This document shows, piece by piece, positions 1 to 11,898 of a stretch of 64,000 bases of DNA. The first letter of the stretch is position 1. Each line of letters begins with the position of its first letter. This DNA comes from Mucidula mucida (lineage: Eukaryota > Basidiomycota > Agaricomycetes > Agaricales > Physalacriaceae): contig JADNYV010000003.1 in NCBI GenBank assembly GCA_015501055.1, positions 186,001 through 250,000 of the forward strand. The letters run 5' to 3'. A program made the translations under genes and the position numbers. A model generated the notes under the pieces. It did not search any database. It was not told the origin of the DNA and saw only the letters and a program-made list of their open reading frames with translations.

Positions 1-3000
1 CTGTCTGGCCGATGCTTTGGACACGCCTCAAGTGGACCAAGTCTGCCCGTCAGTACTCCGTCGACGGTCAAGTCATATGCACCTCTCAAAGTAAACGCCG
101 CCCCGCTGGTGTCATCCCCTTTCCATGCCCCTTCAATGAAGCTGTCTGCTCCGAAAAGAGGTATTCCCCTGGAGGAAGTCGGTCTCTATTCATCGTCGTC
201 TACATCCCCGAACCAGGTCAAAGAGAATATCGAGATCAAGTCGTACTGGTCCGCAAACTGGTAAGTCTGTCCTTGCATCCAAGCGATCCTCTTATAAAGT
301 TTGTACATAGGCGCAAGGTTAGTAAGAATGGTAAAGGATCATGGGACGGGGATGCCTTCGTGATGCACAATAACAAGGTCGTCACCCTGATATCCGACAC
401 GGGTAAAAGGTGGGCAAGATTGTCATTCATTGCTCGGTATTTAACGACTCTCTTAGCATAGGAACATCTGCTTGGAAGGGTACTCCGCTTCAGCGTGACG
501 ACAAGTTATACTTTGGCAGCAAAGAGGTGCAACTTGTTGACCAAGTGAAGCCGTCAGCGCTCCCTGTAGATACGGGCGAGCCTGATCCTCCTGAAGACGA
601 GGTTTTAATAGTTGAAGACACGTCAAGTGTCAAGAAATTCGCAACTCCTCTCAACACAAATGGCGTAGCACCTGCTGCGTTCTACGGGCTCGCAAAGAAA
701 GCTTCAGGACCATTGTTCGTCATTGTCACTCATGCAACTTCCTCAACTTAACGCCCACCCCTAGGCATGATCCAAATGCGAAAGGTGCGGTTGTGATGAA
801 AGCTCCGACAGAAGAGCACATCAAGAAATGGAACAGGAAGAACCGGCCTGTCGTTCCGGTGGTCCTTGATCCAGTGGTTGCGCAAAAACTCAGGCCTCAT
901 CAAGTGGAGGGTAACTTTTGTCCAATGCGCGCTTTTCATGATCTCACCATTGAAAAGGTGTCAAGTTCATGTACGAGTCTATCATGGGGTTGCGAAAACA
1001 TGAAGGCCAGGGCTGTATCCTTGCCGATGAGATGTAGGCATTCTATAGATTTCTTAGCATTCGCTGAGTTATGACTGTAGGGGCTTGGGAAAGACTCTAC
1101 AGACCATTTGTCTCGTTTGGACGTTGCTGAGTGAGTGGTGTCTTGTCGCCGTCGCCACAATCCTTCAATCTGTATCTAGAACAAAACCCGTATGGTGGCA
1201 ATGTTCCGTCAGTGGAGAAAGTACTCATAGCATGTCCTGTTTCGCTGATCAACGTATATATCTGTTATGGCAAATGCTGGGATACCTGCTGACTCCTATG
1301 CAGAACTGGAAAAACGAGTTCCACAAGTGGCTAGGAAAGGACCGCATTGGGATTTCGGTATGCGACAAGGACAAGCGAGCCATACATGGTTTCATGAACT
1401 CGTAAGCACCAGTCAAGTCAGCTAAATGCTCGAATTCATCAAGCTTTACCACAGGAAGATGCAGAAGGTTCTCATCATTGGTTATGAGCGTCTTCGTACC
1501 GTTATGTAAGAATCAACTCGCATTCGACAATACTCTCTAATATATCGCTTCATTCAGGGATCTCTTAACATCATGCATGTAAGTCGATGACCACGGCCTT
1601 TTGCGCTACTCATGGAATTCATGTTCTAGTCCGCCTATTGGATTGATTATATGCGATGAAGGTCGGCAAGACATGGCACCGTATATGTCGCGAATTGACG
1701 CGTTCACTGATAGGTCATCGCTTGAAATCAGGATCCAATAAGACCACTCAAATGTTTAGCGCCTTGCGAACGCCACGTCGTATTCTACTTTCAGGCACAC
1801 CCATTCAGAACGATTTGAGCGAATTCCACGCGATGGTCTGCCTCTCAAGCTGTTTACAAGCCACCAGTACTTATATCTCTCCAGGCAGATTTTTGCAATC
1901 CAGGCTTGCTTGGCGAGTGAGGTGCTTCATCGACGTTTCGATGCTAACGGCACCCCCAGATGACTACAGCGTCTTCAAGCGCGTATATGAAACACCAATT
2001 CTCAAGAGTCGGGCTCCGGACTGCACGAGGAAGGAAAAAGAAATGGGTGAATCCCGTTCTGCTCAAGTAAGTAGCAGATTCGTGCTAGCCAGGTGTTCAT
2101 CGGAAATTGATGATTATTTTCCCTAGCTTATGGCTATCGCAAAAAGCTTCGTTCTCAGACGAGAAGCGACGATATTAGGAAACTACCTCCCGCCCAAACG
2201 TGAGTGTATGCTTCATCGGGCCGAATCATTTTACAGCGTACATTGCTACAGACGAATACGTCGTTTTCATTACTCCGACGTCGGTTCAGCTATCTATATT
2301 CGCCAAGATTCTACACCCTGACAAATTAGAGGATCTAGTCAAGGGATCAACAGCAGATTCGCTTGCCCTCATCAATTTGTTAACGAAGATCAGCAACAGT
2401 CCGATCTTGTTGAAGGCTACCGCCGACAAGGCCAAGACCGACGGAAAGAGTGAGAATCTGAAGAACACCAGCATTCGTGAAGCTTTGAGCTTGATTCCCG
2501 ATGGTGCTCGTATCGAAGACATGTCGTTGAGTGGCAAGTAGCGATGGTCCTCACCTCTCACACGACAATCTGATATTATGTAGGCAAGTTGACGGTTTTA
2601 TCCCGTCTTTTGGCTCATATCAAAACGGTCTGCGGTATTATGCATCATCGTTCATTCGTCCTGAAACCCAAGTAGCACACTGAGGAGAAATGCGTGATCG
2701 TGTCGCATTATACTTCGACCCTCAATATCCTTGAGGCGTTCTGTCAGAAGCAGCATTATAGCTATCATCGCCTTGATGGGTGAGTAAAATGTCTCTCGTC
2801 TTTTTTGCATCTGAAGTCCCGCAAAGCTCAACGCCTCCTGCTAAACGGCAAGAGTATGTCAATCTCTTCAACAAGTCATCTCAGACTAGTGGCTGTACGT
2901 CGTGTCCCCATTACACAATGCTCAAAGCTCAGGCATCTATAGTTATCTTCTTGTTGAGTTCGAAGGCAGGCGGTGTCGGTATTAACTTAATCGGTATGTT

Positions 3001-4182
3001 CGATTACTTCTGTTATGGAGCAGGCTCAAAGGTTGTAGGTGGCTCAAGACTGGTCCTGATTGACTCCGATTGGAACCCAAGGTTGTCCTCTCGCTTCCTT
3101 TCCAGCCTTATGACTGACTATATCGTACAATAGTCACGATCTTCAAGCCATGGCGCGTTGTCACCGGTAAATTCTCCTCTGTTCGACTTCCTCACTCAAG
3201 TGCTCATAGCACGCAGTGACGGGCAGAAGCGACCCGTATTTATATACCGATTCCTCACGGCAGGCACCATAGATGGTTCGGTTTACCTTCTGAAGCACTC
3301 CAGTAAACTCACAAATGTTTGAAGAGAAGATTTTTCAACGCCAAATAACGAAGCTCGGTCTAAGTAATTGTAGGTGCATCCTTTACAAGTCAGGCAACCT
3401 CTGATCGGTTACTTGCAGCATTGATGGGCTCTGTGAGTGCTTTTTAGCTGATATTGTGCATCCACTAAGACGTGCGATGTCAAGTCTACTGGATCCTCGA
3501 AAAAGGACAGCTTCACGCGCAAAGATGTATGTCCATGCGTCTTAAAAGTCACAATGTTGCTTATACTCTCCAGCTTCGCGACATCTTTCGCATACAGCCT
3601 GACACATGTTGCAACACTCACGAGCTTCTTGAATGTCATTGTGACAATGTCCCAGGCTCACAATCTCTTCCGACTCAGGCCGACGACGGCTCTGACGATG
3701 ATTCAGATTCGGAGGAATCAGGCTTTGTTGTGGCGTCTCAGGTAAATCCAAAGAAGTTGAGCAAGAAGGATAAGGAAGTAAGCCGTTTCTCATAGCTCAT
3801 CTTCATGTACTGACTCTGATAGTATCTACGCGAAAGGAAAGAAGCTCTGGCGGCTCTGGGCCAGTGGAAACACGTCAACTGCCTACTTTCCAAGACGCAT
3901 AACGGTATCCGAGACGACGTTCTGCGTGAAATCTTGTTCGATGAAAAGAAAATGCCTAAGGCAGAGAGTCTTCGGGGTAAAAGTTTGCTCGACGCATTGG
4001 ACTTGGATAATATCGCGGCTATGGGAGGCATTCGGACTGTACGAGACGTCCCCGGCGGTAGTGTTTCCTTTTTGTTTGAGAAGAGCTCGGAAGACCCAGT
4101 CCCTGTGGTGGTAGACGAGGAGATGGCAGACACCGGCGGTATTGATTTCATGGACATAGATGATGATGACGATGACTTCTAG
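1..4182 (+). CDS. RDH54: RDH54/TID1 (RAD54B)-type SNF2 DNA translocase, 5' partial
   Basis: This is a Swi2/Snf2 ATPase that acts with Rad51 or Dmc1 in homologous recombination by translocating on double-stranded DNA in the nucleus. The reading frame is open from base 1, so the start lies upstream of the window. In order one sees LADEMGLGKTLQ (Walker A, about 1018-1103, split by an intron), the DEGH box (split by an intron at about 1660-1713), SGTPIQND (about 1794-1815), SSKAGGVGINL (about 2957-2992), IDSDWNP (about 3060) and ARCHRDGQKRP (about 3150-3240). The C-terminal RDIFRI and CNTHELLEC segments (about 3577-3640) point to the Rdh54/Rad54B branch and not to Rad54 itself. There are many introns of about 50 nt. 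The gene ends in an acidic Asp-rich tail with TAG at 4180-4182. Some middle exon boundaries were not resolved. Confidence 0.88.
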
Positions 4183-4585
4183 ACGCACCATACTCTAGTA
4201 TCCAATGCTCGTTTGCTCTGCTTACTCTTAGTCTTATGATACGATACGATGCATTGTAAATCACTTGACCACTGTATCCTAGACATTTCAAATGCTTACT
4301 ACATGTAGATTCCTGATATTCCTTGCGTGTATCAGAAAGGGAGCATCTCAAAAAAGGACTCTGCCCTGGTGACCTAAAGCAGGCTCTGAATAGAAATCCG
4401 AATCTCATTGTTCGCTCAAAAGAATAGGAAACCGATCGGCTTTTGCCGCGCTTGAATAGTCAAAATGCCTCTTCATAGCAACCTGTCATAATAGTCACTC
4501 GCCCACTGTGAGTTCTTCTTTTTGAACGCTAGGTGCTGATGTTGAACGACAGCCTGTAGCTTCTGTCGCGACATTTCGGTGCAGA
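4183..4585. other. intergenic, nothing recognised
   Basis: This stretch is the 3' flank of the RDH54-like gene and the 5' flank of the next gene. I see no convincing coding frame on either strand and no RNA gene. Confidence 0.5.
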
Positions 4586-5191
4586 ATGGCCTCTTCGGAT
4601 CGGGAATTGACGCACATCCCTGTCCTCGAAAACCGCGTCCAGTGCTATAGTGGCGTATTTGAAGACTCACAGCTCGATTCATCCCAGATTGACGTACTAG
4701 CCTCCGGCGCGTGCGTGCCCAGCAGAAGTGTCACAGCGCAAATCGGGCAGGAAAGTCACGACTTCAATTCTCAAACGAGCTCGAATCCGGATTCAGCATT
4801 ACAGTCGTTATTCACGGGTGCGCTTGCCGTCTCCGTGTCGCAGGAGAATGCAACGATAGTGCCTGTTCGTCATGATCATGGACATGACACGGCCCGACAG
4901 GTTTCGGCGACTGACAGGGACAGTGACACGAGCATCGCATTCGATAGCGCAGAGTGGCAGGAAGAGTTCGAGCTCGAGAGGAAGCGCATAAGAGACTTGC
5001 TGAAGCGTAGTAGCGAGAAGCCAGAGGCGGAAGAAAATGCAGAGCTTAAGAGGCAGGATCTACTTTGGAGGGACTACCAGCTTAGTGGCGGTACGGTGTC
5101 CAGAGAGAATTTCCTCAGATTTCCGGGATGTGGAATTAGAAGAGTCTGCAATTATCCCGAGGCCAGTGCAAGTGATGCAAATGCAGAGTAA
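4586..5191 (+). CDS. hypothetical protein, Ser/Gln/Asp-rich with a charged helical segment
   Basis: I do not recognise this gene. An ATG at 4586 opens a 201-codon frame. The first 120 residues are polar and low in complexity. They are followed by a charged, probably helical stretch (WQEEFELERKRIRDLLKR, about residues 124-141) and then EENAELKRQDLLWRDYQLSGG. No membrane segment or catalytic motif is visible. The C-terminus is uncertain: a 34-nt gap with GT-AG ends (about 5085-5118) would switch to another open frame ending at 5222 that reads FRDVELEESAIIPRP. That gap is shorter than the usual introns of this genome. The gene converges with the minus-strand gene ending at 5315. Confidence 0.55.
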   Translation: MASSDRELTHIPVLENRVQCYSGVFEDSQLDSSQIDVLASGACVPSRSVTAQIGQESHDFNSQTSSNPDSALQSLFTGALAVSVSQENATIVPVRHDHGHDTARQVSATDRDSDTSIAFDSAEWQEEFELERKRIRDLLKRSSEKPEAEENAELKRQDLLWRDYQLSGGTVSRENFLRFPGCGIRRVCNYPEASASDANAE

Positions 5192-5314
5192 TGGTGTAAT
5201 AGAACTAGTGATACAACAGTAAACAAAAGGAATGAATGTGTGAAGTTCGATATGCGTAGGTATAAATTATAAGAGTACAAGCGTTGAACGTTGAATGTTG
5301 ATGAAGAATAACGA

Positions 5315-5844
5315 CTAAGTAGACTTGTCCGATCGAAGGCGATCCTCGAGTTCGCGCTCTCGTTGTTCCCGGTGTTGTATGAGTTTCTGATAGTTGATTA
5401 GCGTCTGGTGATACTCACCATTGTCAAACTGGCGCTTACATGCTTGAGCGAAGCGCAGGTATTAAGTAAAGAGTCCAAAGTGGCCTCAGATATGTCTGTC
5501 ATCTGTAGCGTTGTTAGCGTAGATTGAATGATTGACTGAATACGCACGGCATCCTGAGCTTGTCTTCCAATGGCAGCTATCTTCTCCTTCTCCATCTCCC
5601 ACTCCTCGTCGGCGTGTGGACCTTCGCACTGCCGCCTCCAAGCCGCTAGTTTAGACTCTGTCGTAGTTTCGCGTACTGGTGGGCGCTGACAGTGTTTCCA
5701 ATAGAATTTCCCGTGAGTGTCTGCTGCCTGTTTGTGTTTTATCCAAAACGCTGCAGTCCCAGCGCCAATGAAGAACCAGAGTAGACGCGATGGCCCACGA
5801 CGAGACCGACAATAGCGGTAGTAGTAACCGTGATTTGAATGCAT
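5315..5844 (-). CDS. small single-pass membrane protein, unknown
   Basis: No family is recognised. The ATG is at 5844. Residues about 20-36 (RLLWFFIGAGTAAFWIK) form one membrane-spanning helix preceded by Arg residues. A soluble part with conserved-looking Trp and charged residues follows (KFYWKHC, WRRQCEGPHADEEWEMEKEK). Two introns are needed. One of 48 nt follows QAQDA and has a GTGCGT donor and a CGCTAAC branch point. One of 53 nt follows SLKH and has a GTAAGC donor and a GCTAATC branch point. Both are phase 0. The last exon reads KLIQHREQRERELEDRL and ends at TAG, 5315-5317. The size, about 128 residues with one N-terminal helix, would suit a mitochondrial or ER membrane protein, but that is a guess. 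Confidence 0.65.
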
Positions 5845-6642
5845 GGTGCACGATATGATGAAGCGAATATGGATTGTTGGGCCATGGGGAGTGTATAAAA
5901 GGGAAACGCGGTGCTTATGCGTATGTTTTCGGCAGACCCTGGAATGTCCGAGTTAGGGGCTCCGGATCGGTTGGCGTCAGGTTGATGACACGATGCCCGC
6001 TGCATGTGAAGAACGCGTGCATTGCCTCTCTTTGGTCTATATGATTTGTCTCTGGATGGCTCAAAGCTATGGACAACACTTTATCCACCCAGATTTCTAC
6101 TCTGTGCCCGACCTCGGTGCAGTACCGAGTCGAGATTCGAGACGTCAGCACGTCAACGAACGGCAGGGCACGCTATCCTCTAGATTCGGCAGAAATTCGT
6201 CGGGATGATGTGATGCGGACATCGTCTCATGACAGCGAACGTAGTCGGCTTCCCCGTGACTTCCAGAGCGTTGCCTACGCTCATGCCGATCTATGCGTCA
6301 TTGCTGGTGACTCTCGGCCAATCTTCTTTAAGCCTTGCTCTCCTCGTGGTTCTTATCGTCGCTTCGTCCAAGCTCTTCAGTCGCTATTTGTGCTCGTAAC
6401 TGTTCTCAAGCCCGGCGGGACGTTCAAACCCATATTGATATCTGGCTTCTTACTTACGTTATCTCAAGTTGCGTTCTGAATCTGTTCATCTCAGTCTATT
6501 TTGGTGGTCCATGCATCGTGGACTGTTGCAAACAGAATTACAGACCTTGCGCTCCTATGCCGAACCATCGGCGTTCCGTGTATCACAGTGAGTCATATAC
6601 TGTTGACCGGCACTCATACTGCAACGAAGACGTTCTGCAATT
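5845..6642. other. intergenic, with a possible unresolved plus-strand spliced membrane gene
   Basis: The left part is the promoter side of the minus-strand gene starting at 5844. From about 6231 to 6406 a plus frame reads MTANVVGFPVTSRALP followed by a hydrophobic stretch with QSSLSLALLVVLIVASSK. From about 6497 to 6593 a second coding-like frame contains WTVANRITDLALLCRTIG. These could be exons of a small membrane protein or decayed remnants. I could not join them convincingly. Confidence 0.25.
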
Positions 6643-7401
6643 ATGTCTCACTCCGGCTTCTGTTTTCGAGTTCCAGACGTCCTAGAAAGCGATAAGGTGA
6701 AGCTGGTGCCATTCAATGTGCGTACAACTCTTCCGATGCCTCTCGATGCTGCACTATAATGCTTGAACCGTCAGATTAACAAGCATGCTACATACATGTG
6801 TGTAACTCCCGCTTCAGTGTTCAACTACCTTCCCACTGGTCCGTATGAGACTGCCGACGATTTTGTCGCAACGTTCTGGGAAAGCATCGCCATACCCAAC
6901 AAGGGCGCTTTCACGACGTTTGCTATTTTCGACAAAACGCGCTCTGAATTCGAGGACGCCAAGTCTTTCGCTGGGATGGCCTCGTACATGAACGCCTCCG
7001 CTATTGATCTCTGTGTCGAGATTGGCTTCATCGTGATTTTGCCCGCGTTCCAGAGAACACACGTTACCACACACATGGTCGGACTACTTGGACAGTACGC
7101 ACTAAACGTTCCCGAGGATGGTGGTCTTGCACTTCGAAGACTGGTGTGGCAGTGCAGTTCTACGAATGCCCCTAGCGTTGCTGCCGCGAAGAGGATGGGA
7201 TTTCAATACGAAGGCACCCTAAGATGGGCAAGGGTATTGAAGGCAGATAAAGGGCCAGGTGGCAATGGCAGAGAGGTGAGGGAGGGCGATCCGAAGAAAG
7301 AGCAACCTGGCCGTGACACGACTATCTTGAGCATCTGCTTCGATGATTGGGAGACAGGGAAGAAAGAGTTCTTCAAGGAAATGATGGCCAGAAAAGTTTG
7401 A
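6643..7401 (+). CDS. GNAT-family N-acetyltransferase (RimJ/RimL-like)
   Basis: This is a probable acetyl-CoA-dependent N-acetyltransferase of the RimL-like GNAT fold; the substrate is unknown. The first exon (6643-6717) encodes MSHSGFCFRVPDVLESDKVK. A 57-nt intron with a GTGCGT donor and a CAG acceptor leads to the second exon at 6775. The reading is typical of fungal RimL-like proteins: FNYLPTGPYETADDF, then the core strands with CVEIGFIVILPAFQRTHV, where the acetyl-CoA-binding loop is expected, then LRRLVWQCSSTNAPSVAAAKRMGF and EGTLRWARV. The last two segments correspond to the C-terminal alpha4-beta6 motif of this group. The protein is about 234 residues, a normal length. The 3' end converges with the DUF7330 gene, and the stop codons are only about 33 bp apart. 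Confidence 0.82.
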
Positions 7402-7433
7402 TATAGCTATAGCAGATATATATTTCTGATATT

Positions 7434-8538
7434 TTATCTTGGTCCGTGTTTTCTATCGAAAACCTCGCTATGAATTCGCCCCACGAGAGTCCCTCCTGCA
7501 AATCCCCGCACGCCTCCGAAAGGTTGAAATCCACCTCGTGTAGATTCAGAACGCCCTATGTTGGTACCATTTCCAACGATCGCGTCTTGCTTCGCCTCGT
7601 CATTGTATCCAATATATACGGGCCCTAAGGTCGCCTCTAGGACGCACTCATCGCCAATCCAGTTATGTTCGCTGCCTTCGTTCCAAGGAGAGGTTGACAT
7701 GTCACCCACGAAATAGCGGCGCCCGGTGAAGGAGTTGCTGAGGGAATGTATAGCAGGCAGTATTCCGTTTGAAAATGTGAGTGGTCCCACACCCGTTACG
7801 GAGATGATGCCAATAAACGAACGCGGTAAATGGATATCCATGGGTCCTGCACGGGAAAATACGCGAAGAAATACGGCATGACGATGGGGTGAGTTCGACG
7901 CATACTAAACATATATGATTGATTGCACAGACACTGTAACGTATACCCCCACTCACCAAAGAAATGTTGGTCGGGCCAACTTTGTTTTTGACCTGTATGG
8001 TACATCGAACCTTTTTAGTAGGAGGGGTGGTAGGGTCATCGCCAACGACTGTAACGCGACTGTCGATAGTGCCACAAGTCGTCCCGATATTCAAGTTTTT
8101 CCGGCTGACTTCTGTTTCCCCGGATTGCAACGGTGGACGTTGATTGAGCGGAACATTGAAGCAGGGATTAATACAGAAGTCCTCGAATGTGCTGTTCAGA
8201 TGGCGGAAGACCGAGATGTAGTTACGGCCTGGTGTGCCGGGCGGGGAAGTAGGTGTAGGTGGGATTGGGGATTGGGTATAGGGTGTAGGCGTTGATGCAG
8301 GGTGTGGATAGGGTATGGGTGGGGATGCAGTTTGGGAATATTGCCGTTCAGATGGGGGTTGCGAGATAGATGGGCCCGCTACAGAGCTAGGGTCTATCTC
8401 CTCGTAGGCGGGCGGCGGCACATCGGGCTCCTAATCAATGTTCGTGAGATGCTACTCTATTGATCTGCGGATAAAAAGACTTACCACGGTAGAGCGGTTC
8501 CCTTTCGGAGAATCTGAATCGTTGGGCACTAGCAACAT
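7434..8538 (-). CDS. DUF7330-domain protein
   Basis: The function is unknown. The family is common in mushroom-forming basidiomycetes. Exon 1 (8538-8485) encodes MLLVPNDSDSPKGNRSTV, exon 2 runs 8430-7957 and exon 3 runs 7904-7434; the introns are 54 and 52 nt. The N-terminal third is Pro/Ser/Thr-rich and contains the PPPAYEE motif typical of the family. The domain begins near FRHLNSTFEDFCINP and continues with SGETEVSRKNL, then a strand-rich part with DIHLPRSFIGIISV, then GRRYFVGDM, and HNWIGDECVLEATLGPVYIGY. This repeating beta pattern and the closing WxGDE/VxIGY element match the family. No signal peptide or membrane helix is visible. The intron choice is supported by the continuous reading ASNSPHRHAVFL across the third exon start. 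Confidence 0.8.
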
Positions 8539-9203
8539 CCTGAAGAGCGAAAAGGCAACGGGCAAAGCGCAGCAGACTTAAACAGAACTCCTGCAGACTC
8601 TTCTATCAGCAATATGGATGGAGTTCAGCCGACTCGTCCTTACATGCTGCGCAAATTGATGGGGGAAGCAACGTCGATCACAGGTCGATCACTATCACTG
8701 TCACCTTACCACCAGCTCAAAAATTCCGTTCAAGTTCGCCGATGTGCTCAGGCCTCAGCGTAGTCATCGGCCAAACTGATGCCGATATAAAACTGCTTTG
8801 TTGCCTCCTGCTATGATGCTTCGGCAGATAGACTACATACGCTGGACGTCCGACGACCTTCCAGAAATAGAATAGCGGGATGTCCAACTGCTCCGACCTT
8901 CAGCTTAATGACTTTCTGGCTGGAGAGTCAAGAGCCCGTAGGCTCCAAGACTATACTGCAAACTTTAAGGGAAACTACGGCGTCGACATTATCCGCATCC
9001 ACGTTGTGTGCACGAGCTTATGCTTTTCACGGTCTTCTTAAAATTGGCCATAATGGCAGTTGCATAACAGGATGAAAGTGGCTTTCGTAGCACAATGGCC
9101 TTTCTTTGTCCTTTGTCTCCTCCCTCACACGTGATCACTAAAAGCTCGCTCATAAATGAGAGCAGAAGCGTCACCTCGCAGACGTTTCTGAATCGCGACT
9201 ATC
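8539..9203. other. divergent intergenic region
   Basis: This region carries the upstream sides of two divergent genes, at 8538 (-) and 9204 (+). No coding frame or RNA gene is evident. Confidence 0.5.
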
Positions 9204-10219
9204 ATGGTATGATCCTCCCAGTTGCAGTGTCTTTCTTGTACTCATTCCTTTGTAGGTGGGCCGGAAGGGAAAGAAACGGGCTGCGCCCGCCGAATTTGAC
9301 GAAGAGTCGGTAGATTCTTCAACGTCTGGAGCGATCAAGCAAACCTCAAAGAAATCCAAGTTGGAATCTTCGGTACGTCCACGTCTAGGTTTTGAGGTTG
9401 TCACTCATCCTACCTCAGTCTTCCCCTGTGCCAGTCGCAAAGAGGTCGCCAACTAAGCCTCGAAGAGGCCGGCCCCGATCTTGCGCGAACGCAACCCGTC
9501 CAAGCATTACTTTGAAGTCATCTGTGCCACTTGAGGGTTCTCCGGAAGAGCCACATTACAAGCTTGGGACTTTCGACTTTTATTCTCTAGATCACACTGC
9601 GCTCAAAAATGCTTTCAATGTAGAAGCAGGCCGTTACGACTATGAGATGATCTTCGACATCATCTATCACTGGCAACAGAGTGGTGTGTCAGCTACTGTG
9701 AGCTGCTTCCTTCCCGACTTGCCTTGCGTCGAGGAAGACGAAAAGGGCCGTATGCGCTGCCGGGCTTTGACGGAGGAGGGCGCTGAACGTATGCATGAGA
9801 TTGTCGTCTCTTCACTACAGATCACGGAGCCATTGGAATGCGCCGATATCCACGGTTTCCCTCTGAAGACGGACGACATAAACGCCGCCGCCGTACAAGG
9901 GCACTGTTTTGTCGCGGATGTTGACACAACCAATGTATTGATTTCTGGTGGGGCCTTCAAGATGAACATCGCCCCAGCCTGGTCCGCCGTCATCGAAGAC
10001 AAAGAAAACATGAACTCCGGGATCGATTTGGCAGAGGTGTTCGAAGGACATATCGACCTGGCTGTCAAGTACAGGCAGAAAGGAGGCCAGAGACTACGTT
10101 GTGGGCTGTTCGGTTTACGGTCGGTTGTCGCAATGGAGGGTTGGGAGCGACACAGCAGGTTCAGTGGCTTTTACGCCAAGTTGGATCAGGCTCCTTTACC
10201 TGTAATCAACACTCCTTAA
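9204..10219 (+). CDS. hypothetical nuclear-type protein with an AT-hook-like motif
   Basis: The function is unknown. The coding sequence begins with an exon that is only ATG (9204-9206). An intron (9207-9255, GTATGA to TAG) follows, then VGRKGKKRAAPAEFDEES (9256-9372), a second intron (9373-9418), and a long exon from 9419 to 10219. The N-terminus is basic, with KRSPTKPRRGRPR resembling an AT-hook (core GRP) and also suitable as a nuclear localisation signal. The remaining 240 residues look globular, with YKLGTFDFYSLDHTAL, CADIHGFPLKTDDINAAAVQGHCFVAD and a Gly/Arg-rich segment near RLRCGLFGLRSVV. I cannot assign this to a domain family. It could be a DNA-binding or chromatin protein, by inference from the basic motif alone. 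Confidence 0.68.
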
Positions 10220-10585
10220 ACTTGTTTCCCAACGTATATATAGATTAATTTTGATTGCATTGGGGTTAGATTGGGTTGACTCTGGGTTGACTTGATGGAG
10301 TGAAATGATGACTCACGCTCGAGACAAACCCCTCTAACCCTAGACTAAGACTATCTTCAATAATCTCATGATGGCGAGGCTTCCTCCCAAAGCATCGCTA
10401 TATAGACTGGCTTGAAGTTGCGAAGGTGGAAGTAGAGCGGACCAGGGCGATCACTGTCCAGTGTCTCTCTAGATCTGCACGTGCCCTTCTACGATTCTTC
10501 AGTTTGACCACAGTAAGCCTATTTGACTGTGACGTTGGACTTGCTCTCAGTGCGTTTCTAAAGGCTACGCATACTAGTCACAGCT
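10220..10585. other. intergenic, short TTGGGTT-type direct repeats
   Basis: Near 10260-10295 a short TTGGGTTAGA/TTGGGTTGAC element is repeated imperfectly. Otherwise I see only AT-rich flank and the likely 5' UTR of the next gene. Confidence 0.4.
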
Positions 10586-11130
10586 ATGGCAGAAGACCCA
10601 CCTCAGGTCTTCATATCCCTCTATGAAAGAGGAGATCTGCCACAACATGTCCCACTGCTTCCCGGGATGTTCGGTTTTCACTGGGCGCTCATTCCTATTC
10701 CAAACTATCTGACTATCGCGGACATGGTGGTGGAATACACCATTTTGAAGGGTTCAAAAGACAAATCTTGGCGCCATGGGCACAGAATGATCAGGAAGGT
10801 TTCGCACGACCCACATCTTCACATATGTATTGCGCTTCCTCCGATTATTGGGGGACTCTCTGTCAATGATCTTGTAGGCGCCTTCGCAGAGCAGCCTCCG
10901 GAACAAGGAAAACGCCCTTGCTTGATCTACATAACGAATGGTCGTCTGCCCAGTGGTGCATACGCGTACTGCGCTGTTTAGTCGAAGTTGAACTGATTGA
11001 TTTGCCGCTGGAGACGGAGGCTGACTGCGCCTTGTTCTACCGAAGGATCAGCTCAATAGGCACCGCAGCGGGTATAAGCACTTTGCCGTTTACACTGGTT
11101 GACGGGGTAAAAGTGGTGGATTATCATTGA
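10586..11130 (+). CDS. DUF6914-like hypothetical protein, apparently frameshifted
   Basis: The first part starts at ATG 10586 and reads on to PPEQGKRP near 10915. After that, the plausible continuation is in a different frame (LLDLHNEWSSAQWCIRVL, from about 10919) and runs to TGA at 11130. The two halves fit together as one protein of about 180 residues with FHWAL near the start and an NEWSSAQW motif near the end. Together these resemble a DUF6914-type fungal family, but the family call is tentative. No GT-AG intron of normal length joins the frames while keeping this sequence. One missing base in the short C run at about 10914-10917 would explain it. The gene is either a recent pseudogene or carries a sequencing or assembly error. 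Confidence 0.5.
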
Positions 11131-11898
11131 TTTCCAGTTGGCCTATCTATCAATCGTTGATGGCGAAGAGCCAATGTCTACCGATACGCATGTATCTTGA
11201 GACGAGTGGGCGCAATAAGCACATGATCTACCTTGCTATGTTCTTCATCTATAGTCCCGATTGGTTACAGACAGAATTGCGCCACATTACAGTGTGACAA
11301 GAAGATATAATGACACCAATTGTCTTGAAGTACTCATGCCAAAGCTATTCTAAGGACCGTGGATGGATTGCTATTGAAGTGGATGTTTTTTTCTGAGACT
11401 TTTTGCATGAGAATACGGCGAGGCTCCTTCTAGCAGCTCTAGGGAGATCTCTCCACCGTCTTCACACGTAGGACCGGAATGCCTCATTAAATAATTAATT
11501 GACACAGGGCAGAGTCGAGTATGATTGGGTTGTTGCTGGAGAGGCAGACACGTCTTAATTAGTACAACCAACGCAGGCGTCCATTTTACTAATTCAGATT
11601 GGATACTCATCAGGGCATAAGCGGGAAAAACACGGTGCACTGGAAATGCTCGGAGGCATTGGACTGTACAGCCAGAGAGCACCGGAATGGTAGAGGCAGC
11701 TTACACTCATCGTTCTCAATGTAGATGTAGTCAAGGAACGGATTTCTTCATTACGTGACGGTCACACGTGACACTCGTGACCTGGAGACTCTCCTGAATA
11801 CTGTTCCTCCACGACGAGCTCATTATCCACCACGTCCCGCTCAGTGTGCTCGTCGTTATCCACAACGCTGGCGACGTACACTATCTCGACGCCCCGTC
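11131..11898. other. intergenic/5' flank of the LIM-RhoGAP gene
   Basis: No gene is recognised here. From about 11755 the frame of the next gene is already open without an upstream ATG, so the last 140 bases are probably 5' UTR. Confidence 0.45.

Noticed and set aside
12..461. Open frame starting MLWTRLKWTK at the window start
   Set aside because: The true RDH54 reading at the left edge is in another frame that leads through KENIEIKSYWSANW into the first intron.
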